Positions 6,609-15,086 of a stretch of 64,000 nucleotides of DNA are shown here, one piece after another. The stretch comes from Xanthobacteraceae bacterium. GTDB taxonomy: Bacteria; Pseudomonadota; Alphaproteobacteria; Rhizobiales; Xanthobacteraceae. The notes under the pieces were generated by a model. It did not search any database, was not told where the DNA came from, and saw only the letters and a program-made list of their open reading frames with translations. The position numbers and the translations under genes are program-made. Position 1 is the stretch's first letter, and every line of letters starts with the position of its first letter. The DNA lies in the NCBI GenBank assembly GCA_031291445.1, contig JARLJA010000152.1:81252-145251 (forward strand), read 5' to 3'.

Positions 6609-8921
6609 ATGGCGGAAAAGAAGCTCTACGGCTATGCCGATCCGTGGTCCGTCCGGGCCGGCGAAACGCTGTCCATCATGATTTCGGCTGAGGGGACCGA
6701 GACCGTCGAGGCGCAACTCGTCCGCCTGATCCATGGCGACGAGAATCCACTTGGCCCCGGCTTCGTCGAGCAAGAGGTGGCGAGCGACGTTCCGGCGACG
6801 TTGAGCGTGCGCCGGCAGTTCACCCAGGTGGGCTCCTACGCCACCGTCGAGGACCCTTCGGGCCGCCTCGTTCCCACGGGGGACTTCACGCTCTACGCGT
6901 TCGTGTTCCCGACCCGGCCCGGCGGCAGCCGCCAGGCGATCCTGTCCAAATGGGACATCATGGCCGGCAAGGGCTATGGCCTCGGCATCAACACCGATGG
7001 CCGGCTCGAATTCTGGGTCGGCGACGGCGCAGTGATCGACCATGTGCAGGCCGAGATTCCGCTGCGGGCGCGGACCTGGTATTTCGTCGCTGCGAGCTTC
7101 GAGGCGTCGACGCGGCAGGTTCGGCTCAGCCAGATCGGCGTCGTCAACCGGTACAATTCGCTGCTTGGGCCGGTCACGCCGTTCGACTACGATTCGCACG
7201 TCGTCGAGACGGTGCGGGTCGGTGCAGTCGATCCGGGCGCGGCGGTCCCGTTCCTGTGGGCCGGCGCCAGCGAAGAGAACGACCGCCGCGGTCGCTTCAT
7301 CGGCATGCTCTATTGCGGCAAGATCGACCGTGCGGGGGTCGCCGGTGCGGCGCTGCCGGCCGACGCGATCGCGGCGCTGGCGCGGGGCGAGGCACCGCCC
7401 GCGCAGTCGGTGCTGGCCCATTGGGACACCACGGCGGGCTACACCGATCACGGCATCGGTGACACCATCGTCGACGTCGGCCCGCACGGGCTGCACGCGC
7501 AGGGCGTCAACCGGCCGGTGCGCGGCATGACCGGATGGAACTGGGCGGGGCGTTCCGACAGCTTCCGGCTCGACCCCACCCAATATGGCGGCGTCTCCTT
7601 CCACGACGACGCGTTGACCGATTGCCGCTGGACGCCGACCTTGACAGTGCAGATTCCTGCGACGCTCAAGAGCGGGGTCTATGCACTGCGGCTGCGCGCC
7701 GGCGACGCCGAGGATCATGTCCCGTTCTTCGTGCGGGCGGCGACGCCCAAGGCGCCGCTTGCGGTGCTGATGTCGACCTTCACCTATCTCGCCTACGCCA
7801 ACGAGCGGCTGGGCTTCGACGCGCCGATCGCGCAGGCGATCACGGCGCACACGCCGATCTTCACCGAGGCCGACATCGACTTCTACAAGCTGCAGGAATT
7901 CGGCCTGTCGACCTACGACCATCATTCCGACGGCGCCGGCTGCTGCTATTCGTCGTGGCGGCGTCCGATCCTCAACGTCCGGCCGCGCCACCGCAACGCC
8001 GCCACCGGCGTGACCTGGGGTCTGCCGGCCGACCTCTCGCTGATCTGGTGGCTCGAGCGCGCCGGCTACGACTTCGAGATCGTGACCGATCACGACCTCC
8101 ACGCCGAAGGCGCCGCGGCGCTCAACCCCTACCGCACGGTCATCAACTGCACCCATCCGGAATACTATTCGGAACGGATGATGGACGCGTCCGAGGATTA
8201 TCTCTGCCAGGGCGGACGGCTGATCTATGCCGGCGGCAACGGCTACTATTGGGTGTCCGGATTGCGCGAGGGCGAGCCGCACTGCATGGAGGTCCGCAAG
8301 CTCGACAACGGTTCGCGCGCCTGGCAGGCCGATGCCGGCGAAGCCTATCTCGCCTGCACCGGCGAGCGCTCCGGCCTGTGGCGTTCGCGCGGCCGTGCGC
8401 CGCAGAAGGTCGTCGGCGTCGGCTTTACCTCGGAGGGGATGGACGAAAGCCAGCCGTTCGAGCGCATGCCGGACTCGTTCCATCGCCGCGCCGCCTGGAT
8501 GTTCGAGGGCGTCGGTCCGCAGGAGAAGATCGGCGATTTCGGCCTCGGGCTCGGCGGCGCCGCCGGCCTCGAGATCGACCGCTACGATCTGGCGCTGGGC
8601 ACCCCACCGCACACCCTGCTGGTGGCGGCCTCGCACGGCCATTCGGACAACTATCCGCTGGTGTCCGAGGAGATCACCTACGCCTTTCCGGGCCGCGGCG
8701 GCACCCAGGATCCCCTGGTGCGGGCCGACATGACGTACTTCACCACCGCCCATGACGGCGCCTGCCTCGCCATCGGCTCGATCGCCTGGAGCCAGGCCTT
8801 GCCGGTGAACGACGGCGACAACAACGTCGGCCGCGTGATGCGCAACGTGCTCGACGCCTTCCTGCGCCCGGGGCCGCTTCCGGGCAGCGCGTATGTGGGT
8901 GAAGAAAAGTTGTGGCGCTGA
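6609..8921 (+). CDS. N,N-dimethylformamidase-type large (beta) subunit
   Basis: A 770-residue cytoplasmic enzyme subunit; known DMFase large subunits are about 760 residues. The N-terminal part (about 95-250) is LamG/concanavalin-like (DFTLYAFVFPTRP, GLGINTDGRLEFWVGDG). The C-terminal half is the DMFase catalytic domain, with TFTYLAYANER, LSTYDHHSDGAG and CTHPEYYSERM. Paracoccus DMFase uses a mononuclear iron held by two Tyr and one carboxylate; by position Tyr396 (or 393), Tyr436, and Glu518 with His516 next to it are the likely counterparts. It should hydrolyse an N-substituted amide to an acid and an amine. No signal peptide is visible. The gene follows the permease-small-subunit gene by 12 bp with a ribosome binding site (GAGGGG). 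The true substrate is unknown. Confidence 0.88.
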   Translation: MAEKKLYGYADPWSVRAGETLSIMISAEGTETVEAQLVRLIHGDENPLGPGFVEQEVASDVPATLSVRRQFTQVGSYATVEDPSGRLVPTGDFTLYAFVFPTRPGGSRQAILSKWDIMAGKGYGLGINTDGRLEFWVGDGAVIDHVQAEIPLRARTWYFVAASFEASTRQVRLSQIGVVNRYNSLLGPVTPFDYDSHVVETVRVGAVDPGAAVPFLWAGASEENDRRGRFIGMLYCGKIDRAGVAGAALPADAIAALARGEAPPAQSVLAHWDTTAGYTDHGIGDTIVDVGPHGLHAQGVNRPVRGMTGWNWAGRSDSFRLDPTQYGGVSFHDDALTDCRWTPTLTVQIPATLKSGVYALRLRAGDAEDHVPFFVRAATPKAPLAVLMSTFTYLAYANERLGFDAPIAQAITAHTPIFTEADIDFYKLQEFGLSTYDHHSDGAGCCYSSWRRPILNVRPRHRNAATGVTWGLPADLSLIWWLERAGYDFEIVTDHDLHAEGAAALNPYRTVINCTHPEYYSERMMDASEDYLCQGGRLIYAGGNGYYWVSGLREGEPHCMEVRKLDNGSRAWQADAGEAYLACTGERSGLWRSRGRAPQKVVGVGFTSEGMDESQPFERMPDSFHRRAAWMFEGVGPQEKIGDFGLGLGGAAGLEIDRYDLALGTPPHTLLVAASHGHSDNYPLVSEEITYAFPGRGGTQDPLVRADMTYFTTAHDGACLAIGSIAWSQALPVNDGDNNVGRVMRNVLDAFLRPGPLPGSAYVGEEKLWR

Positions 8922-8953
8922 CGCGTGCGAGTGAAGTTCGCAATCAGCGTCAC

Positions 8954-9973
8954 TCAGTTCGTCGGGCCGGCAATGCGAAAGTGTGAAGGACTATGCCCGG
9001 TCTTGTTCTTGAAGTGCCGACAGAACGCGCTTGTCTCGCTATAGCCAAGATAAAGCGCAATAGATGTAATCGGTAATGCCGTCGCGCCCAACAAGCTTTT
9101 CGCAATCTGGACCCGCACTTTGTTGCGAAGCTCGAGGAAATTGATGTCGTCCGCAGAAAGCTTCCGCTGAAACGAGCGAAGGCTCATACCGAAATCACTG
9201 GCGGCATCCTCCAGGTCGATACCCATGCCTGCGGAAAGAGCCGACGCCATCCAAGCCTCGATCGAAAGGGAGAAGTTGATGAGTTTTTCCTTGGATCGGA
9301 TTTTCTCAACCAAATCGGCTTCAACCTTCGCACTCAAGTGCGGGTCGGCGTGCCTCCCGGCTGCGTTCAGGACTTTTGCCGGAAGATAAATGGCATTCTC
9401 CAGGCACCCGAAACGCACGTCACAGTTGAAATGGGCGCGATATTCGCCGACGTCTGCGCTGGAGTCCGGTTGATGTTGGAAGTCGATGCGAGTAGGTTGA
9501 ATTTCCGATCCAAGGAATTCAGTCAGGATCGACCGCTCCAGCGCAATAGTGAAGTGCGCGTCCTGTCGCCGCAGTTTGACGGTCGGATCGGTGATACTAT
9601 AACTCAGCCGGGCCGTGTGGTCGCTGATCGAGAATCCGTACTTGGTGTTGTTTTGAAAGGCCGGAAAATATTCCGTGAATTTGGTGAAGGCGTCCGCGCC
9701 GGTCACCGATGAGAGCATCAGCGTCGTGATCGGCCCAAGTCCTTGCAACTGAAAGGACTTGCCGAGCGTCAGACCAAATAAGACATCTCTTTTCTCGGCG
9801 GCGGCGGCTTCGAGCAGTGCCGTAAATTTTGCCAGCGGCCAAACTCCCAGATCGTTCGCCGACGGTGGAATGCAGAGCTTGGCAAGTATTGCTCCCGCGT
9901 CGCCTCCCTTCGAGGAGATCGTCGAGAGAATCGCCTCGGCAACTGCCGCGCTGATGACGCTCGGTTCCTGCAT
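8954..9973 (-). CDS. AraC-family transcriptional regulator
   Basis: A 339-residue regulator with an arabinose-binding-like N-terminal domain of the OruR/ArgR-like AraC type (residues about 15-200) and a C-terminal double helix-turn-helix (DFGMSLRSFQRKL, then ITSIALYLGYSETSAFCRHF and GHSPSHFR). The start at 9973 was chosen because GAGG lies 7 nt upstream; a further 16 codons upstream are open but unsupported. It is convergent with the amidase gene (32 bp between stops) and divergent from the NylB-like hydrolase, which it may control. Its codon use and GC look slightly lower than the flanking operons, consistent with separate acquisition, but this was not measured. Confidence 0.88.
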   Translation of the reverse strand: MQEPSVISAAVAEAILSTISSKGGDAGAILAKLCIPPSANDLGVWPLAKFTALLEAAAAEKRDVLFGLTLGKSFQLQGLGPITTLMLSSVTGADAFTKFTEYFPAFQNNTKYGFSISDHTARLSYSITDPTVKLRRQDAHFTIALERSILTEFLGSEIQPTRIDFQHQPDSSADVGEYRAHFNCDVRFGCLENAIYLPAKVLNAAGRHADPHLSAKVEADLVEKIRSKEKLINFSLSIEAWMASALSAGMGIDLEDAASDFGMSLRSFQRKLSADDINFLELRNKVRVQIAKSLLGATALPITSIALYLGYSETSAFCRHFKNKTGHSPSHFRIAGPTN

Positions 9974-10237
9974 GTTTGGCCTCGTTCGATCCCCGCCAGA
10001 GGCTAGCAAAAAGCAGGCCACCAGAGCCCGAAACAGGTGTCAATATACCTCAAGCGAGGGATGGTTGGCCATCTTGCCGACTGCGATTGCTCGGTCCGTC
10101 GTTAGCCCCAAAGTTCTCCAGCCAACCCACGGGCATGCGACCGCTGATCTCAAAAAATGGCGGAAAATGTCAATTCCGGGCGACAGTCTTCCATCAGTAT
10201 CCCCTTAGCAACAATGCTCATGAAGGGGCACCTGGAT

Positions 10238-11413
10238 ATGAGTCAGAAACCATCGAGCATGGCCGAACTCGGCCTCTTCACCGGCATACCGCAGTACGAG
10301 AATTTCGCGCGCCTGAAAGAGCTGCTCCCCGTCACGGAGATGAAGGCTTCGAGTCAACCGCACCCATTCTCTGGCGGAGCGCCGGTCGAGTTGCCGAAAT
10401 CTTACGACTTTGAGGGGAAGACCCGCGATCTGGGCGCGCTCATCTCTGCGACCCACACGTCGGCGCTGTTCGTTCTCAAGGATGGCAAGATCCGGTTCGA
10501 GCGCTATTGGCTGACGGGCGGCCGCGACGTGCAATGGCTGTCAATGTCAGTCGCCAAGAGCTTTGTGTCGGCTCTCGTGGGCATTGCGATCGCCGAGGGC
10601 TTCATCAAGAGCATCGAAGAGCCGATTGACAAGTATGTGGCATCGCTGTCGAAATCCGGTTATGCAGGCGTCCGCATCAAGGATGTGCTGCAGATGTCCT
10701 CCGGCGCCCGCTGGAACGAGGACTATAGCGATCCGGGCTCGGAGATCTTCGGGTTGGCCATGGCGACGGCGCCTGGCGGCTCGCTCGACGCGTTCGTGCC
10801 GACGCTGGTGAACGAGTCGAAGCCTGGCACGATTTGCAGGTACAACTCGGCCGAAACGCAAGTGCTCGGCATGCTGCTGATCGAGGCGACGGGGCGATCG
10901 CTTGCCGACTACATGCAGGAGAAGCTATGCGAGCCGCTCGGCATGGAGTTTCCGAGCTATTGGTTGGTCGACAGCAAGGGGCGAGAGATGGCGTTTGCCG
11001 GTCTCAACATGACCGCGCGCGACTTCGCGAAGCTCGGCCAGCTCTTCCTTGACCGCGGTGTTTGGAATGGCCGTCAGATTGTTCCCGCCGAGTGGGTTGT
11101 GGCGTCGACCAGATTTGACGCTCCCCACCTCGCGCCCGGCAAACCGCTCGTGAGCGATCACGCCTTTCCGCTCGGCTACGGTTTCCAATGGTGGCTGCCG
11201 CCCGGCGACCGGGGAGAGTTCAGCGGAATCGGCGTCTACAATCAGTATGTTTATGTCGATCCCTCTCGCGGCGTCGTTATCGTGAAGCTCTCCGCGAATC
11301 CCGGATACGGGACGTCGAAGGAAGAGGAAACCAACAAGGACTACGAGAATATCGCGGGCCTGCGCGCGATCGCTCGGCAGTTCGACGAAGCAAGCACGAC
11401 CGGCGCGCGTTGA
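10238..11413 (+). CDS. Serine hydrolase of the class C beta-lactamase / NylB-like family
   Basis: A 391-residue hydrolase of the DD-peptidase/beta-lactamase fold. The SxxK motif is SVAK at residues 104-107 (nucleophile Ser104) and the second motif is YNS at 202-204; GYGFQWW near residue 310 and YNQYVYVDP near 335 match the 6-aminohexanoate-dimer hydrolase (NylB)/EstB-like branch. Members cleave esters or linear amides. There is no signal peptide, so a cytoplasmic site is likely. The start at 10238 was chosen by the AGGGG upstream; ATG 10220 or 10157 are alternatives that would add 6 or 27 residues. Its position between an amide-uptake/amidase operon and an amine dehydrogenase operon makes an amidase or esterase role in the same pathway possible, but its own substrate is unknown. 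Confidence 0.85.
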   Translation: MSQKPSSMAELGLFTGIPQYENFARLKELLPVTEMKASSQPHPFSGGAPVELPKSYDFEGKTRDLGALISATHTSALFVLKDGKIRFERYWLTGGRDVQWLSMSVAKSFVSALVGIAIAEGFIKSIEEPIDKYVASLSKSGYAGVRIKDVLQMSSGARWNEDYSDPGSEIFGLAMATAPGGSLDAFVPTLVNESKPGTICRYNSAETQVLGMLLIEATGRSLADYMQEKLCEPLGMEFPSYWLVDSKGREMAFAGLNMTARDFAKLGQLFLDRGVWNGRQIVPAEWVVASTRFDAPHLAPGKPLVSDHAFPLGYGFQWWLPPGDRGEFSGIGVYNQYVYVDPSRGVVIVKLSANPGYGTSKEEETNKDYENIAGLRAIARQFDEASTTGAR

Positions 11414-11773
11414 TCGTCGTCCAAATTTCGACCTGGGCAAGGCGCGGCAGCTTTCTCCGTAGGGCGCCGGGGTGACCTTTCCGGCAGCGGGGAGTGATCC
11501 GAGCATGTTGAGCGAGAACAGAGCGATATCCGACGCCAGTCGCCGGGCCGTGGTTTGCCCTCCATTCGATTCTCGGACTATCATCGCCGATCTGCTGGGC
11601 GGCGGGCCGATCCAGACCGGTAGGAGTTGAGGCCGCCTTGATACATCTGCATCATACCCGCAGGCTGCCGCGACGCCGTAGGATGCGCCGCGGGACTGGG
11701 CGGTGAGGCCGTCGGATGGAGGGCCCGGAGTCTTGCCTTCTGGGCGACTTTTTCGGTTGAACGGAGCGGTTTA
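11414..11773. other. Intergenic region with the amine dehydrogenase operon control sequences
   Basis: 360 bp without a gene. It holds the near-palindrome at 11639-11654, then a stretch that resembles the corresponding stretch after the first operator (CCGCAGGCTG against CCGCAGCCTG), and the ribosome binding site GGAG at about 11763 before the heavy chain gene. No terminator for the hydrolase gene was recognised. Confidence 0.55.
11639..11654. promoter_or_regulatory. Second copy of the palindromic operator, before the amine dehydrogenase operon
   Basis: TGATACATCTGCATCA differs from the site at 1339-1354 in one base (A for G at the fifth position); the conserved core ACATCTGCATCAT/GCATCTGCATCAT continues one more base. 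It lies 119 bp before the heavy chain start. The shared site suggests that one regulator, most simply the LuxR-type protein at 357-1316, controls both operons. Confidence 0.6.
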
Positions 11774-12913
11774 ATGGTCAACAGGCTGGGTCTGGCGCTG
11801 ACGTTTCTGGCCCTCGGGACTGCATCCGGGCTCGCGGACGACCTCAAGGTCGAGACCCCGCGCGTCGCCACGCTGTCGCCGACCATGCAGCGCGTTTACG
11901 TGGCCGACGCCGCGCTTCCCCACATGGTCGACGGCCGGATCTACCTGCTCGACGGCGCGGACATGAGCCTCAAGGGGATGTTCGAGGCGGGCTTCGCCGG
12001 CATGATGCTCGCGGCGCCCGACAAGCACCGCCTCTATGTGGCGACCACGTTCTACGAGCGTCTGACGCGCGGCAAGCGCAGCGACGTGATCCAGGTGTTC
12101 GACGACCAGTCCCTGAAGGTGGTCGATGAAATCCCGCTGCCGTCGAGGCGGGCCCAGGCGCTGAGCTATCGCAGCCTGTTCCAGAGCTCCAGCGACGGCA
12201 AGCTGCTGTTGCTCCAGAACGCCACGCCGGCTACGTCGGTCATGGCGGTGGACCCGTCGAGCAAGCGACAGCTCGAGATTGCGAGCCCGGGCTGCTACGG
12301 CATCTATCCGGCGATGACCCGGGCGCTGCGCTTCGCCACCCTCTGCGGCGACGGCACGGCGGGAACCATCACCATTGCGGCGAACCTGAAGTCCTCCGAG
12401 CGCAAGACCGGGGCGAAGGTGTTCGATCCCGACGGCGACCCGCTCTTCATCCATGCCGAGCGGGACGGCGACACCTATGTTTTCCTGAGCTTCAAGGGCA
12501 AGTTGGTGCGGATGTCGGTGGAGGGCGAAACCGCCGCCGTCACCGAGACCCTCGATATGGCGGCCGGAACCAGTGACTGGGCGCCCGGCGGCTACCAGCC
12601 GTTCGCGGTCGATGCCAAGGCCGGCGTCGCCTATGTGCTGATGCATTCCGGCGCCAGCAACGGCAGCCACAAGAACCCGAGCGCCGAAATCTGGGCCTAC
12701 GACCTGCGCAACAAGCGCCTGGCGGCACGCTCGCCGGTGACCGGCTTGACCTCGCTCACGCTGGCAGCGTCGGATCCGACGACCCTGTTCGCCATCAACC
12801 TGGTGGATTCCAAGATCGTTCGCCTCGGCATCGACAGCCAGACGCGCGGCATCAAGCCGACCGGCGAGATCAAGCTCGGCGAGACTGCGGCCCTGATCGA
12901 GGCGCCGCGATGA
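11774..12913 (+). CDS. aauB: Amine dehydrogenase heavy (alpha) chain, AauB/MauB-like
   Basis: A 379-residue periplasmic protein with a signal peptide (LGLALTFLALGTASGLAD). The mature part is a seven-bladed propeller of the methylamine/aromatic amine dehydrogenase heavy chain type, with the conserved paired Cys in PGCYGIYP and FATLCGDG, and the segment GTSDWAPGGYQP followed by RLYVLMH-type blade strands. It packs against the TTQ light chain encoded three genes downstream and forms the access channel for the amine. The light chain is closer to aromatic amine dehydrogenase than to methylamine dehydrogenase, so aauB is preferred over mauB. The start has GGAG upstream; the stop overlaps the next start (ATGA). 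Confidence 0.88.
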   Translation: MVNRLGLALTFLALGTASGLADDLKVETPRVATLSPTMQRVYVADAALPHMVDGRIYLLDGADMSLKGMFEAGFAGMMLAAPDKHRLYVATTFYERLTRGKRSDVIQVFDDQSLKVVDEIPLPSRRAQALSYRSLFQSSSDGKLLLLQNATPATSVMAVDPSSKRQLEIASPGCYGIYPAMTRALRFATLCGDGTAGTITIAANLKSSERKTGAKVFDPDGDPLFIHAERDGDTYVFLSFKGKLVRMSVEGETAAVTETLDMAAGTSDWAPGGYQPFAVDAKAGVAYVLMHSGASNGSHKNPSAEIWAYDLRNKRLAARSPVTGLTSLTLAASDPTTLFAINLVDSKIVRLGIDSQTRGIKPTGEIKLGETAALIEAPR

Positions 12914-13458
12914 CCGCCATGGTTGATCCGCTCATTCATGTGGCGGCGGCCGGATTCATCGTCGTCGTGCTGGCGCGGGCGGTTGGCGGCAAGCTGCACG
13001 ACTATGCGCTCTATACCGCGACGCTCACGGACTATCGGCTGCTGCCCGCCGTTGTCGTTCCGGCCGCCGCGGCCGGGCTGGTGACCGCCGAGGCGCTCGC
13101 GGTCGTGCTGCTGCTGGTCCCGTCGGCCTCCGCGGTCGGCGCTGCGTTGGCGATGGCGCTGTTCGGTCTCTATGGGTTGGCGATGGCGCTGGCGCTGTTC
13201 GGCGGCCGGACCGAGATCGAGTGCGGATGCGGCGGCGAAGGACAGCTGGTGTCGTGGGGCCTGGTGGCGCGCAACGCGGTGCTGGTCGGCATTTCCGGCA
13301 GCCTGATCCTGCCGATGACCGCCCGCGCCATGGGATGGCTGGATTTCCTGTTCGGCGCCGTCGCCGTCGCCGTGGTCTGTCTGCTGCTCGCGATCGCCGA
13401 GAAAACCATTGGAACCGCCGCGGTGATCCGGCGGCTCGACACTCACTCGTATCACTGA
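12910..13458 (+). CDS. mauE: MauE-like membrane protein for amine dehydrogenase maturation
   Basis: A 182-residue inner membrane protein with four to five hydrophobic segments and a CGCGG motif (in ECGCGGEGQ, residues about 102-110) typical of MauE. MauE and MauD are required for correct disulfide formation and stability of the six-disulfide TTQ light chain. The gene starts inside the stop of the heavy chain gene and is followed by mauD after 7 bp, the standard B-E-D-A order of mau/aau operons. Confidence 0.88.
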   Translation: MTAMVDPLIHVAAAGFIVVVLARAVGGKLHDYALYTATLTDYRLLPAVVVPAAAAGLVTAEALAVVLLLVPSASAVGAALAMALFGLYGLAMALALFGGRTEIECGCGGEGQLVSWGLVARNAVLVGISGSLILPMTARAMGWLDFLFGAVAVAVVCLLLAIAEKTIGTAAVIRRLDTHSYH

Positions 13459-13465
13459 GGTAGCC

Positions 13466-14062
13466 ATGGACGGCCTTGTCGTCGCTGTTGTCCTGCTGTG
13501 GGTCCTGGTCATCGTGCTGGCGGTGATGGTGTTCGCGCTGGCCCGCCAGGTCGGCGTGCTGTTCGAGCGCATCGCGCCCATGGGCGCACTGATGACCGAT
13601 TCCGGTCCGCGGGTCGGCGAGGCTCCGCCGCGCTTCGACCTGGCCGCGCTCGATGGCCGGCCGGTCGCGATCGGCGCCCCGAGCGCGCGCTCGCAGCTGG
13701 TCTTCTTCCTGTCGCCGACCTGTCCGGTGTGCAAGAAGCTGCTGCCGATCCTCGCCTCGGTCGCCACCGCCGAGGCGGCCTGGCTCGACATCGTGCTGGC
13801 CAGCGACGGCGAGCCCGCCGAGCATCGGGCGTTCGTTGCGCAGCGCAAGCTGCAGAGCTTCCCCTATGTCCTGTCGCGCGAACTCGGCATGACGTTCCGG
13901 GTCAGCCGGCTGCCCTATGCGGTCCTGCTCGACGGCCAGGGCGTCGTCCGGGGCAAGGGGCTCGTCAACAATCGCGAACAGCTCGAGAGCCTGTTCAACG
14001 CCCGCGAGCTGGGCGTCGCGTCGGTGCAGTCCTATCTCGATGTTGCAAGCGGCGCGCGCTAG
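13466..14062 (+). CDS. mauD: MauD-like thioredoxin-fold disulfide protein
   Basis: A 198-residue protein with one N-terminal membrane anchor (residues 4-28) and a periplasmic thioredoxin-like domain. The active-site motif is CPVC in FFLSPTCPVCKKLLP (around residues 85-90), and the cis-Pro loop is SRLPYAVLLD. It is thought to handle disulfides of the TTQ light chain together with MauE. A GAGG ribosome binding site precedes the start. Order and spacing agree with aauD/mauD in known operons. Confidence 0.9.
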   Translation: MDGLVVAVVLLWVLVIVLAVMVFALARQVGVLFERIAPMGALMTDSGPRVGEAPPRFDLAALDGRPVAIGAPSARSQLVFFLSPTCPVCKKLLPILASVATAEAAWLDIVLASDGEPAEHRAFVAQRKLQSFPYVLSRELGMTFRVSRLPYAVLLDGQGVVRGKGLVNNREQLESLFNARELGVASVQSYLDVASGAR

Positions 14063-14106
14063 TGTCCCGGTTCTAACATTCGCATTGCCTGGGTCGGAGA
14101 AGCTGG

Positions 14107-14646
14107 ATGTCGGAGATCAAGTTTACGAAGCTTCTGGAAGCCTTCGATCGGGTGGCTGAAACCGCCGCCCGGCGTTCGGCCCAGACCATCGGCCGTCGCT
14201 CGGCGCTGAGCGCGATCGGCAAGCTCCTGGTCGGCGGCGCGATCCTGCCGGTGCTGCCGTTCGATCGCTCGGGCTCCGCCCGCGCCGACACGGCGCATGG
14301 CGCGGGCGAGGCCGACTGCGAGTACTGGCGCTACTGCGCGCTCGACGGATTTCTCTGCTCCTGCTGCGGCGGCAGCATTTCGGCCTGTCCGCCGGGCACC
14401 GAACCGTCCAAGGTCACCTGGGTCGGCACCTGCCACAATCCCCAGGACGGCAAGGACTACCTGATCTCGTACAACGACTGCTGCGGCAAGACGACCTGCG
14501 GCCGGTGCCTTTGCAACGGCAATGTCGGCGAACGGCCCGGCTATCGCATGGGCATTCACAACGACATCAACTGGTGCATGGCGAACACCCAGAGCATGTA
14601 TCATTGCACGGTGTCGGTCATCGTCGGCGTTGCGGAAGGCAAATGA
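14107..14646 (+). CDS. aauA: Aromatic amine dehydrogenase light (beta) chain with TTQ cofactor
   Basis: A 179-residue precursor with a long twin-arginine-type leader (GRRSALSAIGK) and a Cys-rich mature part. Counting against methylamine dehydrogenase, the two Trp that form TTQ correspond to Trp105 (TWVGTCHNP) and Trp156 (NDINWCMAN); both sit at the same offset of 48, as do catalytic Asp124 (YNDCCG) and Asp80. The sequence around them (GTCHNPxDGKDYLISY, NWCMAN) follows aromatic amine dehydrogenase rather than methylamine dehydrogenase. The enzyme oxidises primary amines in the periplasm to aldehyde and ammonia and passes electrons to a copper protein or cytochrome. The stop overlaps the next start (ATGA). 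Confidence 0.92.
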   Translation: MSEIKFTKLLEAFDRVAETAARRSAQTIGRRSALSAIGKLLVGGAILPVLPFDRSGSARADTAHGAGEADCEYWRYCALDGFLCSCCGGSISACPPGTEPSKVTWVGTCHNPQDGKDYLISYNDCCGKTTCGRCLCNGNVGERPGYRMGIHNDINWCMANTQSMYHCTVSVIVGVAEGK

Positions 14647-15086
14647 CGCGGCGCGTCCTGGTCAGCGTCGCGGTGGCGGCGGTGGCGTCGTGCACGAGCG
14701 CGGCGGTCGCCGCCGACGGCGCCCAGATCTTTTCGAGCACCTGTCAGGCGTGCCATCAGGCCGGAGGCGTCGGGGCGCCGGGGCTTGCTCCCCCGCTGGT
14801 GTCGCCGATTCTCAAGAACGCTGCGGCGCGGCAGAAGGACTATCCCGTGATGGTGGTGACCAAGGGGCTGACGGGTACGCTCGCGCTGGCCGACGGCGGC
14901 TCCATCACCGGGGCGATGCCGCCGCAGCAGGCGCTCGCGGACACGGACGTTGCCGCGGTGGTCAACTATGTCTTCCATCTCAATCGTACGACCGCAGCCG
15001 TGAAGGCCGCCGACGTCGCGCGGATTCGCGCCGCGGCCGCCACCAATGAGGACCTGAAGCGGCTGAGGCTGGAGCTCTCGAAATGA
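14643..15086 (+). CDS. Small c-type cytochrome of the amine dehydrogenase operon
   Basis: A 147-residue secreted monohaem cytochrome c. It has a signal peptide (residues 1-24), haem attachment CQACH (34-38) and a likely axial Met92 in GAMPPQQ. The sequence fits the class I cytochrome fold. It is coupled to the light chain gene by an ATGA overlap and overlaps the next cytochrome gene as well. It is a candidate electron acceptor of the amine dehydrogenase, since no amicyanin or azurin gene is nearby. A role in TTQ maturation is also possible. Confidence 0.85.
   Translation: MTRRVLVSVAVAAVASCTSAAVAADGAQIFSSTCQACHQAGGVGAPGLAPPLVSPILKNAAARQKDYPVMVVTKGLTGTLALADGGSITGAMPPQQALADTDVAAVVNYVFHLNRTTAAVKAADVARIRAAAATNEDLKRLRLELSK

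Noticed and set aside
5562..8753. Open frame of about 1,060 codons on the minus strand
   Set aside because: Antisense to the permease and amidase genes, composition typical of a shadow frame, no ribosome binding site or domain.
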